Notes under the pieces: model-generated
The model's input: only the letters and a program-made list of their open reading frames with translations
What the model was told of the DNA's origin: nothing
The model's database searches: none
Source of the DNA: CAWDZK01 sp963726615
Lineage (GTDB): Bacteria; Actinomycetota; Actinomycetes; JACCUZ01
Assembly (NCBI GenBank): GCA_963726615.1
Contig: CAVSCX010000010.1
Location: forward strand, 248,001 to 312,000
DNA length: 64,000 bases
Reading direction: 5' to 3'
In this document: positions 26,234 through 35,015 of the stretch, piece by piece
Layout: every line of letters starts with the position of its first letter
Position numbering within the stretch: the first letter of the stretch is position 1
Program-made: the position numbers and the translations under genes

Positions 26234-27438
26234 GGGTGCGGCATCGGCCGGTCGGCCGCGGTGGTGTCGGGCGCCGTGGCGAAGCCCGCCGCCCGCGCCA
26301 GCTCGAGGTCGAGCGCCTCTCGGCGCATCCGGCGGTCGACGTAGAGCAGCGCGGTGGCCACCGCCGTGAACGGCCAGGTGACCGTCGCGGCGAGGATGGT
26401 GCCCAGAGCAGTGACGAGCAGCGGCCCGATGGCGTAGATGTTCGCGTCGTCACCGCTGAGGAAGGCGACGAAGAACGAGAGCAGCTGGAAGGGCGTCAGC
26501 AGGATGCCGGCGAGCACCTGGGCGATCACGTTGACGAGCAGCAGGATGCCGAACGTGCGCCACCACGAGCCCTTCACCAACGCCCGGGACCTGCGCAGCG
26601 ACGCCACCACCGGGGCGCGCTCCAGCACCACGACGGCCGGCGCGAGCGCGAGGGCGGTGTAGAGGTAGACGACGGTGACCACGAGCACCGGGACGCCCGC
26701 GACGAACGCGAGCGCGACCAGTGCCGTGGGCGCGCCGGCCACGGCCAGCAGGACGCCGGGACCCAGGCAGGCGAGGGTGAGCCCGAGGACGATCAGCACG
26801 ACCAGGCCGGTGACGCCGAGCAGCGCGGGGATGCGCGGGCGGGCCCGGTCCCACGCTTCCCGCGCTGTGATCGGCTGCCCGAGGACCGCGCGGCTGACCG
26901 CGGCGATCAGGATGCCGCTGAGCACCAGGACGGCGATCGCGGTGATCAGGGCCTCGATCCCGCCGCTGGTGATCGCCCCGGCCAGCACCGTGAGGTCGCC
27001 CTCCGGGTCGCCGGTGCTGCTTGTGCTGATCGAGGTGTCGAGCGCGTCGTGCAGCAGCGCCCACTTGAGCGGCACGCTGAGCACCTGGGTGAGCGCGGCC
27101 ACCACCGCGGAGAGGCCGAGCATCACCCGCCAGTGCCGGCGCATCGCGGCGATGGCCCCGTCGAGGATCTCGCCGACGCCCAGTGGGCGGAGCGGGATGA
27201 TGCCCGGCTTGGGGGGCACCGGGGCCGCTGGCGGCGCTCCCGGCGTCGGACCCCAACCCGGCGGCTCGGTGCCCGGCTGCTGCCAGGCCGGCGGTGGGGC
27301 GGCCGGACCGCGAGCCTCCGCGTCGCCCGCCCCGGCGTACGTCGGGCCCTGCGCAGGCGGCTGCTGCCGGGCCCAGCCGGGCGGCACGGGCGGCTGGTCC
27401 TCGGGGCGGGGCCAGCCCCCCGGCTGCTCGTCGCTCAC
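26230..27438 (-). CDS. Proline-rich multi-pass membrane protein heading the MoxR operon
   Basis: A 402-residue protein. Residues 1-75 are a Pro/Gly/Gln-rich cytoplasmic tail, followed by PGIIPLRPLGVGEILDGA and about six membrane helices. The domain resembles the glycerophosphoryl-diester-phosphodiesterase membrane domain or YciC-type proteins (IPLRPLxxGEILDGA is the usual entry motif), but has no catalytic phosphodiesterase part. The start is GTG 27438, since the frame continues upstream into mtrA-promoter DNA without similarity. It is divergent from mtrA with 109 bases between. Function unknown. Confidence 0.75.
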   Translation of the reverse strand: MSDEQPGGWPRPEDQPPVPPGWARQQPPAQGPTYAGAGDAEARGPAAPPPAWQQPGTEPPGWGPTPGAPPAAPVPPKPGIIPLRPLGVGEILDGAIAAMRRHWRVMLGLSAVVAALTQVLSVPLKWALLHDALDTSISTSSTGDPEGDLTVLAGAITSGGIEALITAIAVLVLSGILIAAVSRAVLGQPITAREAWDRARPRIPALLGVTGLVVLIVLGLTLACLGPGVLLAVAGAPTALVALAFVAGVPVLVVTVVYLYTALALAPAVVVLERAPVVASLRRSRALVKGSWWRTFGILLLVNVIAQVLAGILLTPFQLLSFFVAFLSGDDANIYAIGPLLVTALGTILAATVTWPFTAVATALLYVDRRMRREALDLELARAAGFATAPDTTAADRPMPHP

Positions 27439-27507
27439 GCGGCCATCGTCGCACGGGCCCCCCGCCGCGACCCGGGTCCTGCACGCCGTCCGGCGCGCGG
27501 CGGACCA

Positions 27508-27541
27508 TTGCGACGCATCTCGACCTGCGAGATGCCACGAT
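27508..27541 (+). promoter_or_regulatory. Putative mtrA promoter with an inverted repeat in the spacer
   Basis: TTGCGA (27508-27513) and CACGAT (27536-27541) flank a perfect inverted repeat, GCATCTCG (27515-27522) and CGAGATGC (27528-27535), loop ACCTG. The -10-like box lies six bases before the mtrA ATG, so the transcript would be almost leaderless. The 22-base spacer is longer than usual, and the dyad fills it. Confidence 0.4.
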
Positions 27542-27547
27542 GATCCC

Positions 27548-28225
27548 ATGAAGGGTCGAGTGCTCATCGTGGACGACGACACCGCGCTCGCCGAGATGCT
27601 CGGCATCGTCCTGCGCGGCGAGGGCTACGAGCCGTCCCTGTGCTCCGACGGCGACCAGGCACTGGCGGCGTTCCGCGAGCACAAGCCCGACCTCGTGCTG
27701 CTCGACCTGATGCTGCCCGGCACCGACGGCATCGACGTCTGCCGGGCGATCCGCGCCGAGTCCGGCGTCCCGATCGTCATGCTCACCGCGAAGACCGACA
27801 CGATCGACGTCGTGGTGGGTCTGGAGTCCGGGGCCGACGACTACGTGATGAAGCCGTTCAAGCCGAAAGAGCTGGTCGCCCGGATCCGCGCACGCCTGCG
27901 CCGCACCGAGGAGCCCGCGCCGGAGCTGCTCGAGATCGGCGACCTCGTCATCGACGTCGCCGGGCACTCGGTGAAGAGGGACGGCGACCCGATCGCACTG
28001 ACGCCGCTCGAGTTCGACCTTCTGGTCGCGCTGGCCCGCAAGCCGTGGCAGGTCTTCACCCGCGAGGTGCTGCTCGAGCAGGTGTGGGGCTACCGGCACG
28101 CCGCGGACACCCGGCTCGTCAACGTCCACGTCCAGCGGCTGCGTTCCAAGGTCGAGCGCGACCCCGAGAACCCGGAGGTCGTCGTCACCGTGCGCGGCGT
28201 CGGGTACAAGGCGGGTCCGGCCTGA
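27548..28225 (+). CDS. mtrA: Response regulator MtrA
   Basis: OmpR/PhoB-type regulator of 225 residues, partner of MtrB; it controls cell-wall hydrolases, division and chromosome functions in actinobacteria. The receiver domain has the acidic pair VDDD near residue 9, phospho-acceptor Asp in LLDLMLPGTDG near 56, and switch residues T and K in MLTAK and YVMKPFKPKEL. The winged-helix DNA-binding domain (~130-225) has LTPLEFDLLVALARKPWQVF, VNVHVQRLRSKVE and VRGVGYKAG. GTG/ATG choice is clear (MKGRVLIVDDD). It is followed by mtrB and lpqB, the conserved cassette. Confidence 0.96.
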   Translation: MKGRVLIVDDDTALAEMLGIVLRGEGYEPSLCSDGDQALAAFREHKPDLVLLDLMLPGTDGIDVCRAIRAESGVPIVMLTAKTDTIDVVVGLESGADDYVMKPFKPKELVARIRARLRRTEEPAPELLEIGDLVIDVAGHSVKRDGDPIALTPLEFDLLVALARKPWQVFTREVLLEQVWGYRHAADTRLVNVHVQRLRSKVERDPENPEVVVTVRGVGYKAGPA

Positions 28226-28287
28226 CCGCTCCCCAGCCCAGCTCCGGCTCCGACGGTCAGCACGGCGTCGCGCCCTGGACCAAGCGC

Positions 28288-29922
28288 GTGGTCCGGCGCC
28301 GGTGGCGCCGGTTGATAGCGCTCTGGCGCAGGTCGCTGCAGCTGCGCGTCGTCACCACCACCACGTTGTTCTCGGTCCTCGCGATCGCCGTCCTCGGCAA
28401 CGTCCTGATCACCCGGGTGCGCGACGGCCTGCTGGACGTCAAGGTGCAGGCGGCCCTGGAGGAAGCCGGGAACGGCGCCCGCACGTCGCAGGAGGCGCTG
28501 GACTCCGCCGACCGCAGCGAGGGGGCGGTCTACGACACCCTCGTCCCGGACCTGGTCCGCCAGCTGGCCCGCGGCGGAGGGCCGGCCGGTGCCCGGCAGG
28601 TCGTGCTGCTGCGCGGTCCCGACGTCGGTCTGCCGCAGGCTCCTCTCGGCCGCAGCTCGTTCGGGGTCGACCCCGACGCCGTCCCGCAGACATTGCGCGA
28701 CGAGGTGGAGACGACCTCGGCCCAGCAGTGGACCTACAGCGAGATCAGCCGGCCGTCCGGCCATCGGGTTCCTGTCATCGTGGTCGGCGCACCGGTGACG
28801 GTGCCGGGGTTCAGCACCTACGAGCTCTACTTCCTGTTCCCGCTGGACAAGGAGGCCGACACCCTCCGGCTGGTTCGCAACGCCCTGCTGCTCGCGGCTC
28901 TCAGCCTGGTGATCCTGGTCGGCGGCATCGCCTACCTCGTCACCAGACAGGTGGTCACCCCCGTCCGGATGGCCGCCCGGATCGCCGAGCGCCTGTCTGC
29001 CGGCCGGCTCGAGGAGCGGATGCGGGTGCGTGGGGAGGACGACCTCGCCCGCCTCGCGGCGTCGTTCAACCGGATGGCCGAGAGCCTGCAGCGCCAGATC
29101 CGCCAGCTGGAGGACCTCTCCCGGGTGCAGCGCCGGTTCGTCTCGGACGTCTCCCACGAGCTGCGCACCCCGCTGACCACGGTGCGGATGGCGGCCGACG
29201 TGCTGCACGAGGCGCGCGGTCAGTTCGATCCCGCGGTCGAGCGCAGCGCCGAGATCCTGCAGGCCCAGCTGGACCGCTTCGAGGCGCTGTTGGCGGACCT
29301 GCTGGAGATCAGTAGGTACGACGCCGGCGCTGCCGTCCTGGACGCGGAGCCCACGGATCTGCGCAGCACGGCCCGCAGCGTCCTCGAGGCGATGGAGACG
29401 CTCGCCGAGATGAAGGGCAGCACGCTGACGCTGGACGTGCCGGCACAGCCGTGCACCGCGGAGGTCGACGCCCGCCGGATCGAGCGCATCCTGCGCAACC
29501 TGGTGGCCAACGCGATCGAGCACGGCGAGGGCCGGCCGGTGCGGGTCGTCGTCGCCGCGGACGAGCACGCCGTCGCCGTCGCCGTGCGCGATCACGGCAT
29601 CGGCCTCGATCCCGGCGACGTCGGGATGGTGTTCCACCGCTTCTGGCGCGGCGACCCGGCGCGGGCCCGGACCACCGGGGGGACCGGCCTGGGGCTGTCC
29701 ATCGCACTGGAGGACGCGCACCTGCACGAGGGCTGGCTGCAGGCCTGGGGCGAGCCCGGCGACGGCTGCCAGTTCCGGCTGACCGTCCCGCGGGTCCTGG
29801 GCGCCGAGCTGCGCGGCTCGCCCATCCCGCTGGAGCCGAGCGACTCGGCCCGACGCACCAGGCCGCTTGCGGTCGGTGCGCCCTACCGCCGGATCCGCAC
29901 TCCGGGCGGCGTCGATGTCTAG
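28288..29922 (+). CDS. mtrB: Sensor histidine kinase MtrB
   Basis: Membrane sensor kinase that phosphorylates MtrA. From GTG 28288 it has 544 residues: helix 1 near 20-45, an extracytoplasmic sensor of ~165 residues, helix 2 near 195-215, HAMP near 216-270, HisKA with SHELRTPLTT (His290), and a HATPase with NLVANAIEHGEG, DHGIGLDP and TGGTGLGLSIA. The start is uncertain: CTG 28222, overlapping the mtrA stop and preceded by AAGGCGGG, would add 22 residues in the same frame and is attractive for coupling. The gene ends by overlapping lpqB by eight bases. Confidence 0.93.
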   Translation: MVRRRWRRLIALWRRSLQLRVVTTTTLFSVLAIAVLGNVLITRVRDGLLDVKVQAALEEAGNGARTSQEALDSADRSEGAVYDTLVPDLVRQLARGGGPAGARQVVLLRGPDVGLPQAPLGRSSFGVDPDAVPQTLRDEVETTSAQQWTYSEISRPSGHRVPVIVVGAPVTVPGFSTYELYFLFPLDKEADTLRLVRNALLLAALSLVILVGGIAYLVTRQVVTPVRMAARIAERLSAGRLEERMRVRGEDDLARLAASFNRMAESLQRQIRQLEDLSRVQRRFVSDVSHELRTPLTTVRMAADVLHEARGQFDPAVERSAEILQAQLDRFEALLADLLEISRYDAGAAVLDAEPTDLRSTARSVLEAMETLAEMKGSTLTLDVPAQPCTAEVDARRIERILRNLVANAIEHGEGRPVRVVVAADEHAVAVAVRDHGIGLDPGDVGMVFHRFWRGDPARARTTGGTGLGLSIALEDAHLHEGWLQAWGEPGDGCQFRLTVPRVLGAELRGSPIPLEPSDSARRTRPLAVGAPYRRIRTPGGVDV

Positions 29923-31687
29923 CGGGCGCCGGCGCTGCTGGCCGGCGTTGCTCGTGGCGGCCGCCCTCCTGGTGCTGACCGGGTGCGCCGACATCCCGAC
30001 CTCGGGGCCGGTCCGGGCGGGAGGCGACCTGCGGCTGCAGCGCGCCGACGAGGGAGCGCCGCCCATCGGGCAGCCCCCGCAGCCCGGTGCCGCGCCCGCC
30101 GACATCGTCCGCGGCTTCCTGCAGTCCAGCGCCGACTTCCAGAACGACCACGAGGTCGCCCGGCTGTACCTCACCGCGGCGGCGCGCCGCCGGTGGCGCC
30201 CGCAGGAGGGCACCCTGATCTACGACAAGGTGGCGTCCTCGCTCGTCCCGGCCGCGGACGACGCCGCGAACGTGACGTTCGAGGCCGCTGCCGTGGGCGC
30301 CATCGCGGCCGACGGCGGGTACACCCGCCCCGCGCCGGGGACCACGGTGCGCCGGCCGTTCCGGCTGGAGCTTGTCGACGGCCAGTGGCGGATCGGCCAG
30401 CTGGCCGACGGGCTGCTGCTGTCCAGCATCGAGGTCGCCGACACCTACCGGCAGGTCTCGCTCTACTACCTCGCTCCCTCCGGGGGCACGCTGGTCCCGG
30501 ACCCCGTCTTCCTCCCCGAGCTCCCCGGCCTGAGCACCAAGCTCGTCGCGCGCCTGCTCCGCGGCCCGACAGCGGCGCTGCGGCCCGGCGTCGCCACCGC
30601 CTTCCCGGAGGGCACGGCGCTGGACGTGGGCTCGGTGCCGGTGATCGACGGGGTGGCCACGGTGCGGCTGGACCCCGCCGTGCTGACCGCCGACGACACC
30701 GCGCGCCAGCAGATGTCCGCCCAGCTGGTCTGGACCCTCAAGCAGCTGCCCAACGTCATTGCCGTCCGGATCACGGTCGCCGGCGAGGCGTTGCAGGTGT
30801 CCGGGGCCGGAGCTCTGCAGTCGCGCAACGACTGGCCCAGCTTTGACCCGGACCGGTTGCCCAGCAGCCCGTCCGCCTACGTGGAGCTCGACGGCCGGAT
30901 CGGCCGGTACCTCGGCGCCAACACCAAGTTCGGGCCGGTGCTCGGCGCGGGGGGTGCGACGGAGCCCGCGGTCCGCACTCCGGCGGTCTCGCTGGACAAC
31001 CAGCGGTTGGCGGTCGTGAGTGCGGACGGGAGCCGCGTGCTGGTGGGCCGGATGTCCGAGGGGGCACCGCTGGAGCCGCGGGTCGACGGCGCCGACTTCT
31101 CGGCGCCGTCCTGGGACCGAGACAACGGCCTGTGGGTGGTCGACCGGGCCGACGGCCGACTGCTCTACCTCGCGGACGGGGCGGAGAAGGCCCAGCCGGT
31201 CGACGTCCCGGCTCTCGCCGGGGGCTCGCTGCAGGGGGTCCGGATGTCCCGCGACGCCGTGAGGGCGGCGCTGGTGGTGGGTTCGGGGCGGGCCGGGCGG
31301 CTGGTCCTCGCTGTGGTGCACCGGGTCGAGACCGCCGACCCCGACGTGACCGGCGGCGAGCTCATCTCGCTGCGGTCGGTCGCGGAGCCGCTGCCGGGCC
31401 TGCGCGGGGTGCGCGACGTGGCGTGGGCCGACGCCACCCACGTCGCCGTCCTCGGCAGCCTCGACCAGGCCTCGCTGCGCCCGTACCTCGCGACTGTCGA
31501 CGGCGCGAGCGTTGCCGACATCGAGCCGCTCAGCGGCGACGCGCCGGCGGTCTCGATCGCGGCCGTGCCGCCGCTGGGGGAGAACCCGGTGGTCGCCGCC
31601 ACGGCCGACGGGCGGCTCTGGCGGTTCACGTCGGGCCGAGGCTGGCAGGAGCTGGGGCCGGGGACGGCCCCGGCGTACCCCGGCTGA
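29915..31687 (+). CDS. lpqB: Lipoprotein LpqB
   Basis: Secreted lipoprotein of 590 residues that modulates MtrB in mycobacteria. The signal peptide ends with lipobox LVLTGC (cysteine near residue 24), followed by ADIPTSGPV. An N-terminal domain and a GerMN-like domain (residues ~180-300, TKLVARLLRGPTAALRPGVATAFPEGT in parts) lead into a C-terminal beta-propeller-like half. The ATG overlaps the mtrB end, giving a coupled mtrA-mtrB-lpqB operon. Identification rests on both features and position. Confidence 0.95.
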   Translation: MSSGRRRCWPALLVAAALLVLTGCADIPTSGPVRAGGDLRLQRADEGAPPIGQPPQPGAAPADIVRGFLQSSADFQNDHEVARLYLTAAARRRWRPQEGTLIYDKVASSLVPAADDAANVTFEAAAVGAIAADGGYTRPAPGTTVRRPFRLELVDGQWRIGQLADGLLLSSIEVADTYRQVSLYYLAPSGGTLVPDPVFLPELPGLSTKLVARLLRGPTAALRPGVATAFPEGTALDVGSVPVIDGVATVRLDPAVLTADDTARQQMSAQLVWTLKQLPNVIAVRITVAGEALQVSGAGALQSRNDWPSFDPDRLPSSPSAYVELDGRIGRYLGANTKFGPVLGAGGATEPAVRTPAVSLDNQRLAVVSADGSRVLVGRMSEGAPLEPRVDGADFSAPSWDRDNGLWVVDRADGRLLYLADGAEKAQPVDVPALAGGSLQGVRMSRDAVRAALVVGSGRAGRLVLAVVHRVETADPDVTGGELISLRSVAEPLPGLRGVRDVAWADATHVAVLGSLDQASLRPYLATVDGASVADIEPLSGDAPAVSIAAVPPLGENPVVAATADGRLWRFTSGRGWQELGPGTAPAYPG

Positions 31688-31837
31688 GCCGACAGAGGCA
31701 CCGGCAAGGTCTGAGGGTCGCCCTGGCATCGTGGGCACTGTCGTCATCCGCACCCGTCGGTTGTCCACACCGGTCCTTCGTCCACCGGGTCGGACCGGGT
31801 CGGGTGGCGACAGCGCCGGCTCGGCGAGGCTGGCCTG

Positions 31838-32575
31838 GTGCTGCCCGTCCTGCGATCGCTGCTCGACCTCGTTCTGCCCGAGACGTGCGCCGGCTGCGGG
31901 GCCGAGGAGACGGGGTGGTGCCCGCACTGCGCCGCGTCGCTGCGCGGCCCGCCGCGGCGGGCCACGCCCGACCCGTGCCCGGTCGCCCTGCCGCCCACCT
32001 GGGCCGTCGCGGCCTACGCCGGCCCGGTCCGGTCGGCCGTGGTGGCGCACAAGGAGCACGGCGTGCGGTCCCTGACCAGGCCGCTCGGGCAGGCGTTGGC
32101 GCTCGCGGCTGGGGCCGCCGTGGTCGCGGGAGCCCCTGCCGGCGGTCGGGCGGGCGTGCTCGTGGTCCCGGCTCCGTCGCGGAGGGCGGCCGTCCGCGAG
32201 CGCGGCCGCGACCCGACCCTGCGGCTCGCGGTCGCAGCCGCCCTGACGCTGCGGGCCGGCGGCGCCGTCGTCGAGGTCGTCCCCGCCCTGCGGATGCGCA
32301 GCTCGGCCCAAGACCAGGCCGGGCTCAGGGGTGTGGACCGTGCCGCCAACCTTTCCGGTGCCGTCCACGTCGCCACGCGGGTCCGGGCGCGGGTGGTCGG
32401 CCCACCGGTCCTGCTGGTGGACGACGTCGTGACCACAGGTGCGACTCTGGCCGAGGCGGCGACGGTGCTGCGTTCCGCCGGTGCCGTGGTTCTCGGCGCC
32501 GCGGTCGTCGCGGCCACCGCGCGTGACGGCCCCCCCGCGCCGCCCGGGCTGTCTTCGGGCCGGGACAGGGGCTAG
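31838..32575 (+). CDS. comF: ComF-family amidophosphoribosyltransferase-like protein
   Basis: A 245-residue ComF/GntX-type protein. The N-terminal zinc finger shows CAGCGAEETGWCPHC (C-x2-C-x8-C-x2-C, residues ~17-31). The PRTase domain ends with the PRPP loop VLLVDDVVTTGATL near 185. ComF proteins assist DNA uptake in competent bacteria; in actinobacteria the role is not established. It lies 150 bases after lpqB and before hpf, as Rv3242c does before Rv3241c. The gap contains a perfect DnaA-box-like TTGTCCACA at 31761-31769. Confidence 0.9.
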   Translation: MLPVLRSLLDLVLPETCAGCGAEETGWCPHCAASLRGPPRRATPDPCPVALPPTWAVAAYAGPVRSAVVAHKEHGVRSLTRPLGQALALAAGAAVVAGAPAGGRAGVLVVPAPSRRAAVRERGRDPTLRLAVAAALTLRAGGAVVEVVPALRMRSSAQDQAGLRGVDRAANLSGAVHVATRVRARVVGPPVLLVDDVVTTGATLAEAATVLRSAGAVVLGAAVVAATARDGPPAPPGLSSGRDRG

Positions 32576-32912
32576 CGTTCCGACATGGCACCCGCCCGGG
32601 TCCGTGGTTGCGCCGGACCGGCCGCCCTCTCGAGGACGGCAGTCCGGCAAGCCGATGCCAGCCGCAGGCGAAACGGTCCACGTAAGGCGACTTCTCGTCG
32701 TTCGATCACGGTGCGGCTTAGAGGTAAGTCCTGCCCCGTCGGGGATCCGGATGGTTCCCGAGCCGGGAGAAGGGGAGTAGTGGCGGACACCGCTGCGAGA
32801 CCCTCGGCAGGCGGATGTGGGGTCGAAGACCAGGTCGGCCGGGCGGGTGCCTCCTGCACGACCGTCCTGTTGTGCTGACAGGCCGTTCCCCGGCACCAAG
32901 GAGGACCACTTC
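32576..32912 (+). other. 337-base gap and long leader of hpf
   Basis: Probably 5'-untranslated and promoter DNA of hpf. A 97-codon ATG frame (32585-32878) is present but shows composition like the other frames and no recognisable motif. I looked for cobalamin, TPP and c-di-AMP riboswitch cores and found none. The only firm element is the ribosome site AAGGAGGA at 32898-32905, seven bases before the hpf GTG. Confidence 0.4.
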
Positions 32913-33509
32913 GTGGACATCGTCGTCAAGGGTCGGAACACCGAGGTCGCTGATCGCTTCCGCAGCCACGTCCAGGACAAGCTGGCGAAGATCGAGAAGC
33001 TCGACCCCAAGGTGATCAGCGTCGACGTCGAGTGCTCCCAGGAGAAGAACCCACGGCTCGCGGACCAGCGCGAGCGCATCGAGATCACCATCCGCTCGCG
33101 GGGGCCGGTGATGCGGGCCGAGGCCAACGCTCCCGACTCCTACAGCGCCCTCGACCTGGCGATGACCAAGCTCGAAGCCCGGCTGCGGCGGGCCCACGAC
33201 CGTCGCAAGGTGCACCACGGCGCCAAGACGCCGGTGTCTGTCGCTGCTGCGACCGCCGCGCTGGACGGTGCGGCCGTCGCGGCCGGCGAGCCTGCCGAGG
33301 AGGGCGAGGACACCGGGTCCGGCGGCGGGCCCATGTTCGTGCGCGAGAAGACCCACCGGGCCGAGCCGATCAGGCTCGACCAGGCGCTCTACGAGATGGA
33401 GCTCGTCGGGCACGACTTCTACCTGTTCGTGGACGCCGACACGCACCAGCCTTGCGTCGTCTACCGCCGCCGCGCCTACGACTACGGCGTCATCCGGCTG
33501 GCCGTCTGA
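32913..33509 (+). CDS. hpf: Long-form ribosome hibernation promoting factor
   Basis: A 198-residue HPF that dimerises 70S ribosomes in stationary phase. The N-terminal S30AE domain (residues 1-~105) has DIVVKGRNTEVADRFRSHV and KLDPKVISVDVECSQE. A linker of ~40 residues leads to the C-terminal dimerisation domain (VREKTHRAEPIRLDQALYEM ... FYLFVDADTHQPCVVYRRR ... YGVIRLAV). GTG 32913 follows an excellent AAGGAGGA. The position between comF and secA genes matches Rv3241c. Confidence 0.95.
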   Translation: MDIVVKGRNTEVADRFRSHVQDKLAKIEKLDPKVISVDVECSQEKNPRLADQRERIEITIRSRGPVMRAEANAPDSYSALDLAMTKLEARLRRAHDRRKVHHGAKTPVSVAAATAALDGAAVAAGEPAEEGEDTGSGGGPMFVREKTHRAEPIRLDQALYEMELVGHDFYLFVDADTHQPCVVYRRRAYDYGVIRLAV

Positions 33510-33648
33510 GGGATCCTGGCGGCGTGAGGAGCGGAGCGCGAAGGGCGCCGTTCACCCGGCGGCCCCCGCCCTGACGTGCAAGGATGCCGATCGGTGCCGG
33601 CGAGGAGGTCCCTCTCGGTGATCCGCGTCCGACGCGGAAGGGGAGCCG

Positions 33649-34356
33649 GTGAGCGAGCAGCCAGCGGGCACGGCGCCGTCCGTACGGTCCGGCACCGAGC
33701 CCATCCGCGTGCTCGTCGTCGATGACCACGCGCTGTTCCGGCGCGGCCTGGAGATGGTGCTCGGCCAGGAGCCGGACATCGAGGTCGTCGGTGAGGCCGG
33801 CGACGGCTCCGAGGCGGTGGACCTGGCCTCGGCGCTGCTTCCCGACATCGTGCTCATGGACGTGCGGATGCCCCGGCGCAGCGGGATCGAGGCCTGCACC
33901 GCGATCAAGGACGTCGTCCCCAGCGCGAAGATCGTCATGCTCACCATCTCCGACGACGAGGCCGACCTCTACGACGCCATCAAGGCGGGTGCCAGCGGCT
34001 ACCTGCTCAAGGAGATCTCGATCGACGAGGTCGCCGCGGCGATCCGGTCGGTGGCCGGCGGCCAGTCCCTGATCAGCCCGTCGATGGCCTCGAAGCTGCT
34101 CACCGAGTTCGCCACGATGATCAAGAAGGGCGACGAGCGGCAGCAGCTGCCCGCTCCACGGCTCACCGACCGCGAGCTCGAGGTGCTCAAGCTTGTCGCC
34201 AAGGGGCTGAACAACCGGGACATCGCCAAGGAGCTGTTCATCAGCGAGAACACGGTGAAGAACCACATCCGCAACATCCTCGAGAAGCTCCAGCTGCACT
34301 CCCGGATGGAGGCCGTGGTCTACGCGGTCCGCGAGAAGCTCCTGGAGATCACCTGA
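33649..34356 (+). CDS. NarL/LuxR-family response regulator (orphan)
   Basis: A 235-residue regulator. The receiver domain has VDDHALFRRGLEMVL near 25, phospho-acceptor Asp in DIVLMDVRMPRRSG near 70, and the T/K switch (MLTIS, YLLKEIS). The LuxR-type HTH at ~170-225 has LTDRELEVLKLVAKGLNNRDIAKEL followed by FISENTVKNHIRNIL. No kinase gene is adjacent, so the cognate sensor is elsewhere or absent. It starts at GTG 33649 after GGGAGCCG. It lies 139 bases after hpf. Confidence 0.92.
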   Translation: MSEQPAGTAPSVRSGTEPIRVLVVDDHALFRRGLEMVLGQEPDIEVVGEAGDGSEAVDLASALLPDIVLMDVRMPRRSGIEACTAIKDVVPSAKIVMLTISDDEADLYDAIKAGASGYLLKEISIDEVAAAIRSVAGGQSLISPSMASKLLTEFATMIKKGDERQQLPAPRLTDRELEVLKLVAKGLNNRDIAKELFISENTVKNHIRNILEKLQLHSRMEAVVYAVREKLLEIT

Positions 34357-34384
34357 CCGGTGCGCCGGTGCGCGCCGGGACGAC

Positions 34385-34948
34385 GTGAGCGTTGTCCGAC
34401 CTCCGACCGGCGCCGAGCTCGCCGCCCGACCGGTCGACCGGCTCGCGTCGCTCGTCGAGCTGGCCGACCCGGACGCCGTCGTCGACTGGTGCGCCGCACT
34501 GCTGCGCGGAGCCGCCCCGGACGACCCGGGCGCGCCGCACCTGGACTGGCTGGGCGGCGCGAGCTCGCGCAGCCGGGGCTCGAAGGCGCTGGACCTGGAC
34601 TACTGGCCGCGGGTGTGGGCGGCACGCGGGCTGTTGCACGTCTACCGCGCGCAGGGGGCGCCCGCCGTGGTCGACGGGCTCACCGACGAGTCGTGGCGGG
34701 TGCGTGAGCTGTGCGCGAAGGTCGCCCGGGCCCACGAGGTGGGTGCGGCCGCTGCGGCTCTCCTCGCGTGCTGCGCCGACGAGGTCAGCCGGGTGCGCGC
34801 CGCCGCGGTCCGGGCCCTTGCGCTGGTCGGCGAGGCGGAGGACGCCGAGGCGGTGCGCGACTGCATGGACGACCCCGAGCCGGCCGTGCGCGCTGCCGCC
34901 GAGAAGGCGCTGCGCGACATGTCGCGCCGCCTCGACCGCGACCTCTGA
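34385..34948 (+). CDS. HEAT-repeat protein
   Basis: A 187-residue protein. Its second half contains two or three HEAT/PBS-lyase-like helical repeats (DESWRVRELCAKVARAHEVG, DEVSRVRAAAVRALALVGEA, DPEPAVRAAAEKALRDMSR, at ~31-residue intervals). Such repeats are protein-interaction scaffolds. It begins with GTG 34385, 29 bases after the NarL-type regulator on the same strand, so a common transcript is likely. No enzymatic residues are visible. Confidence 0.75.
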   Translation: MSVVRPPTGAELAARPVDRLASLVELADPDAVVDWCAALLRGAAPDDPGAPHLDWLGGASSRSRGSKALDLDYWPRVWAARGLLHVYRAQGAPAVVDGLTDESWRVRELCAKVARAHEVGAAAAALLACCADEVSRVRAAAVRALALVGEAEDAEAVRDCMDDPEPAVRAAAEKALRDMSRRLDRDL

Positions 34949-35015
34949 CCCGTCATCGGGCGACGGGGTCGTGGGGTGTGGTGCTCGGGTGCCGCGGGGG
35001 CCACGGACCGACCCG

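Noticed and set aside
32585..32878. 97-codon ATG frame between comF and hpf
   Set aside because: No motif, Cys/Arg-rich composition like shadow frames, no ribosome site; more likely hpf leader DNA.
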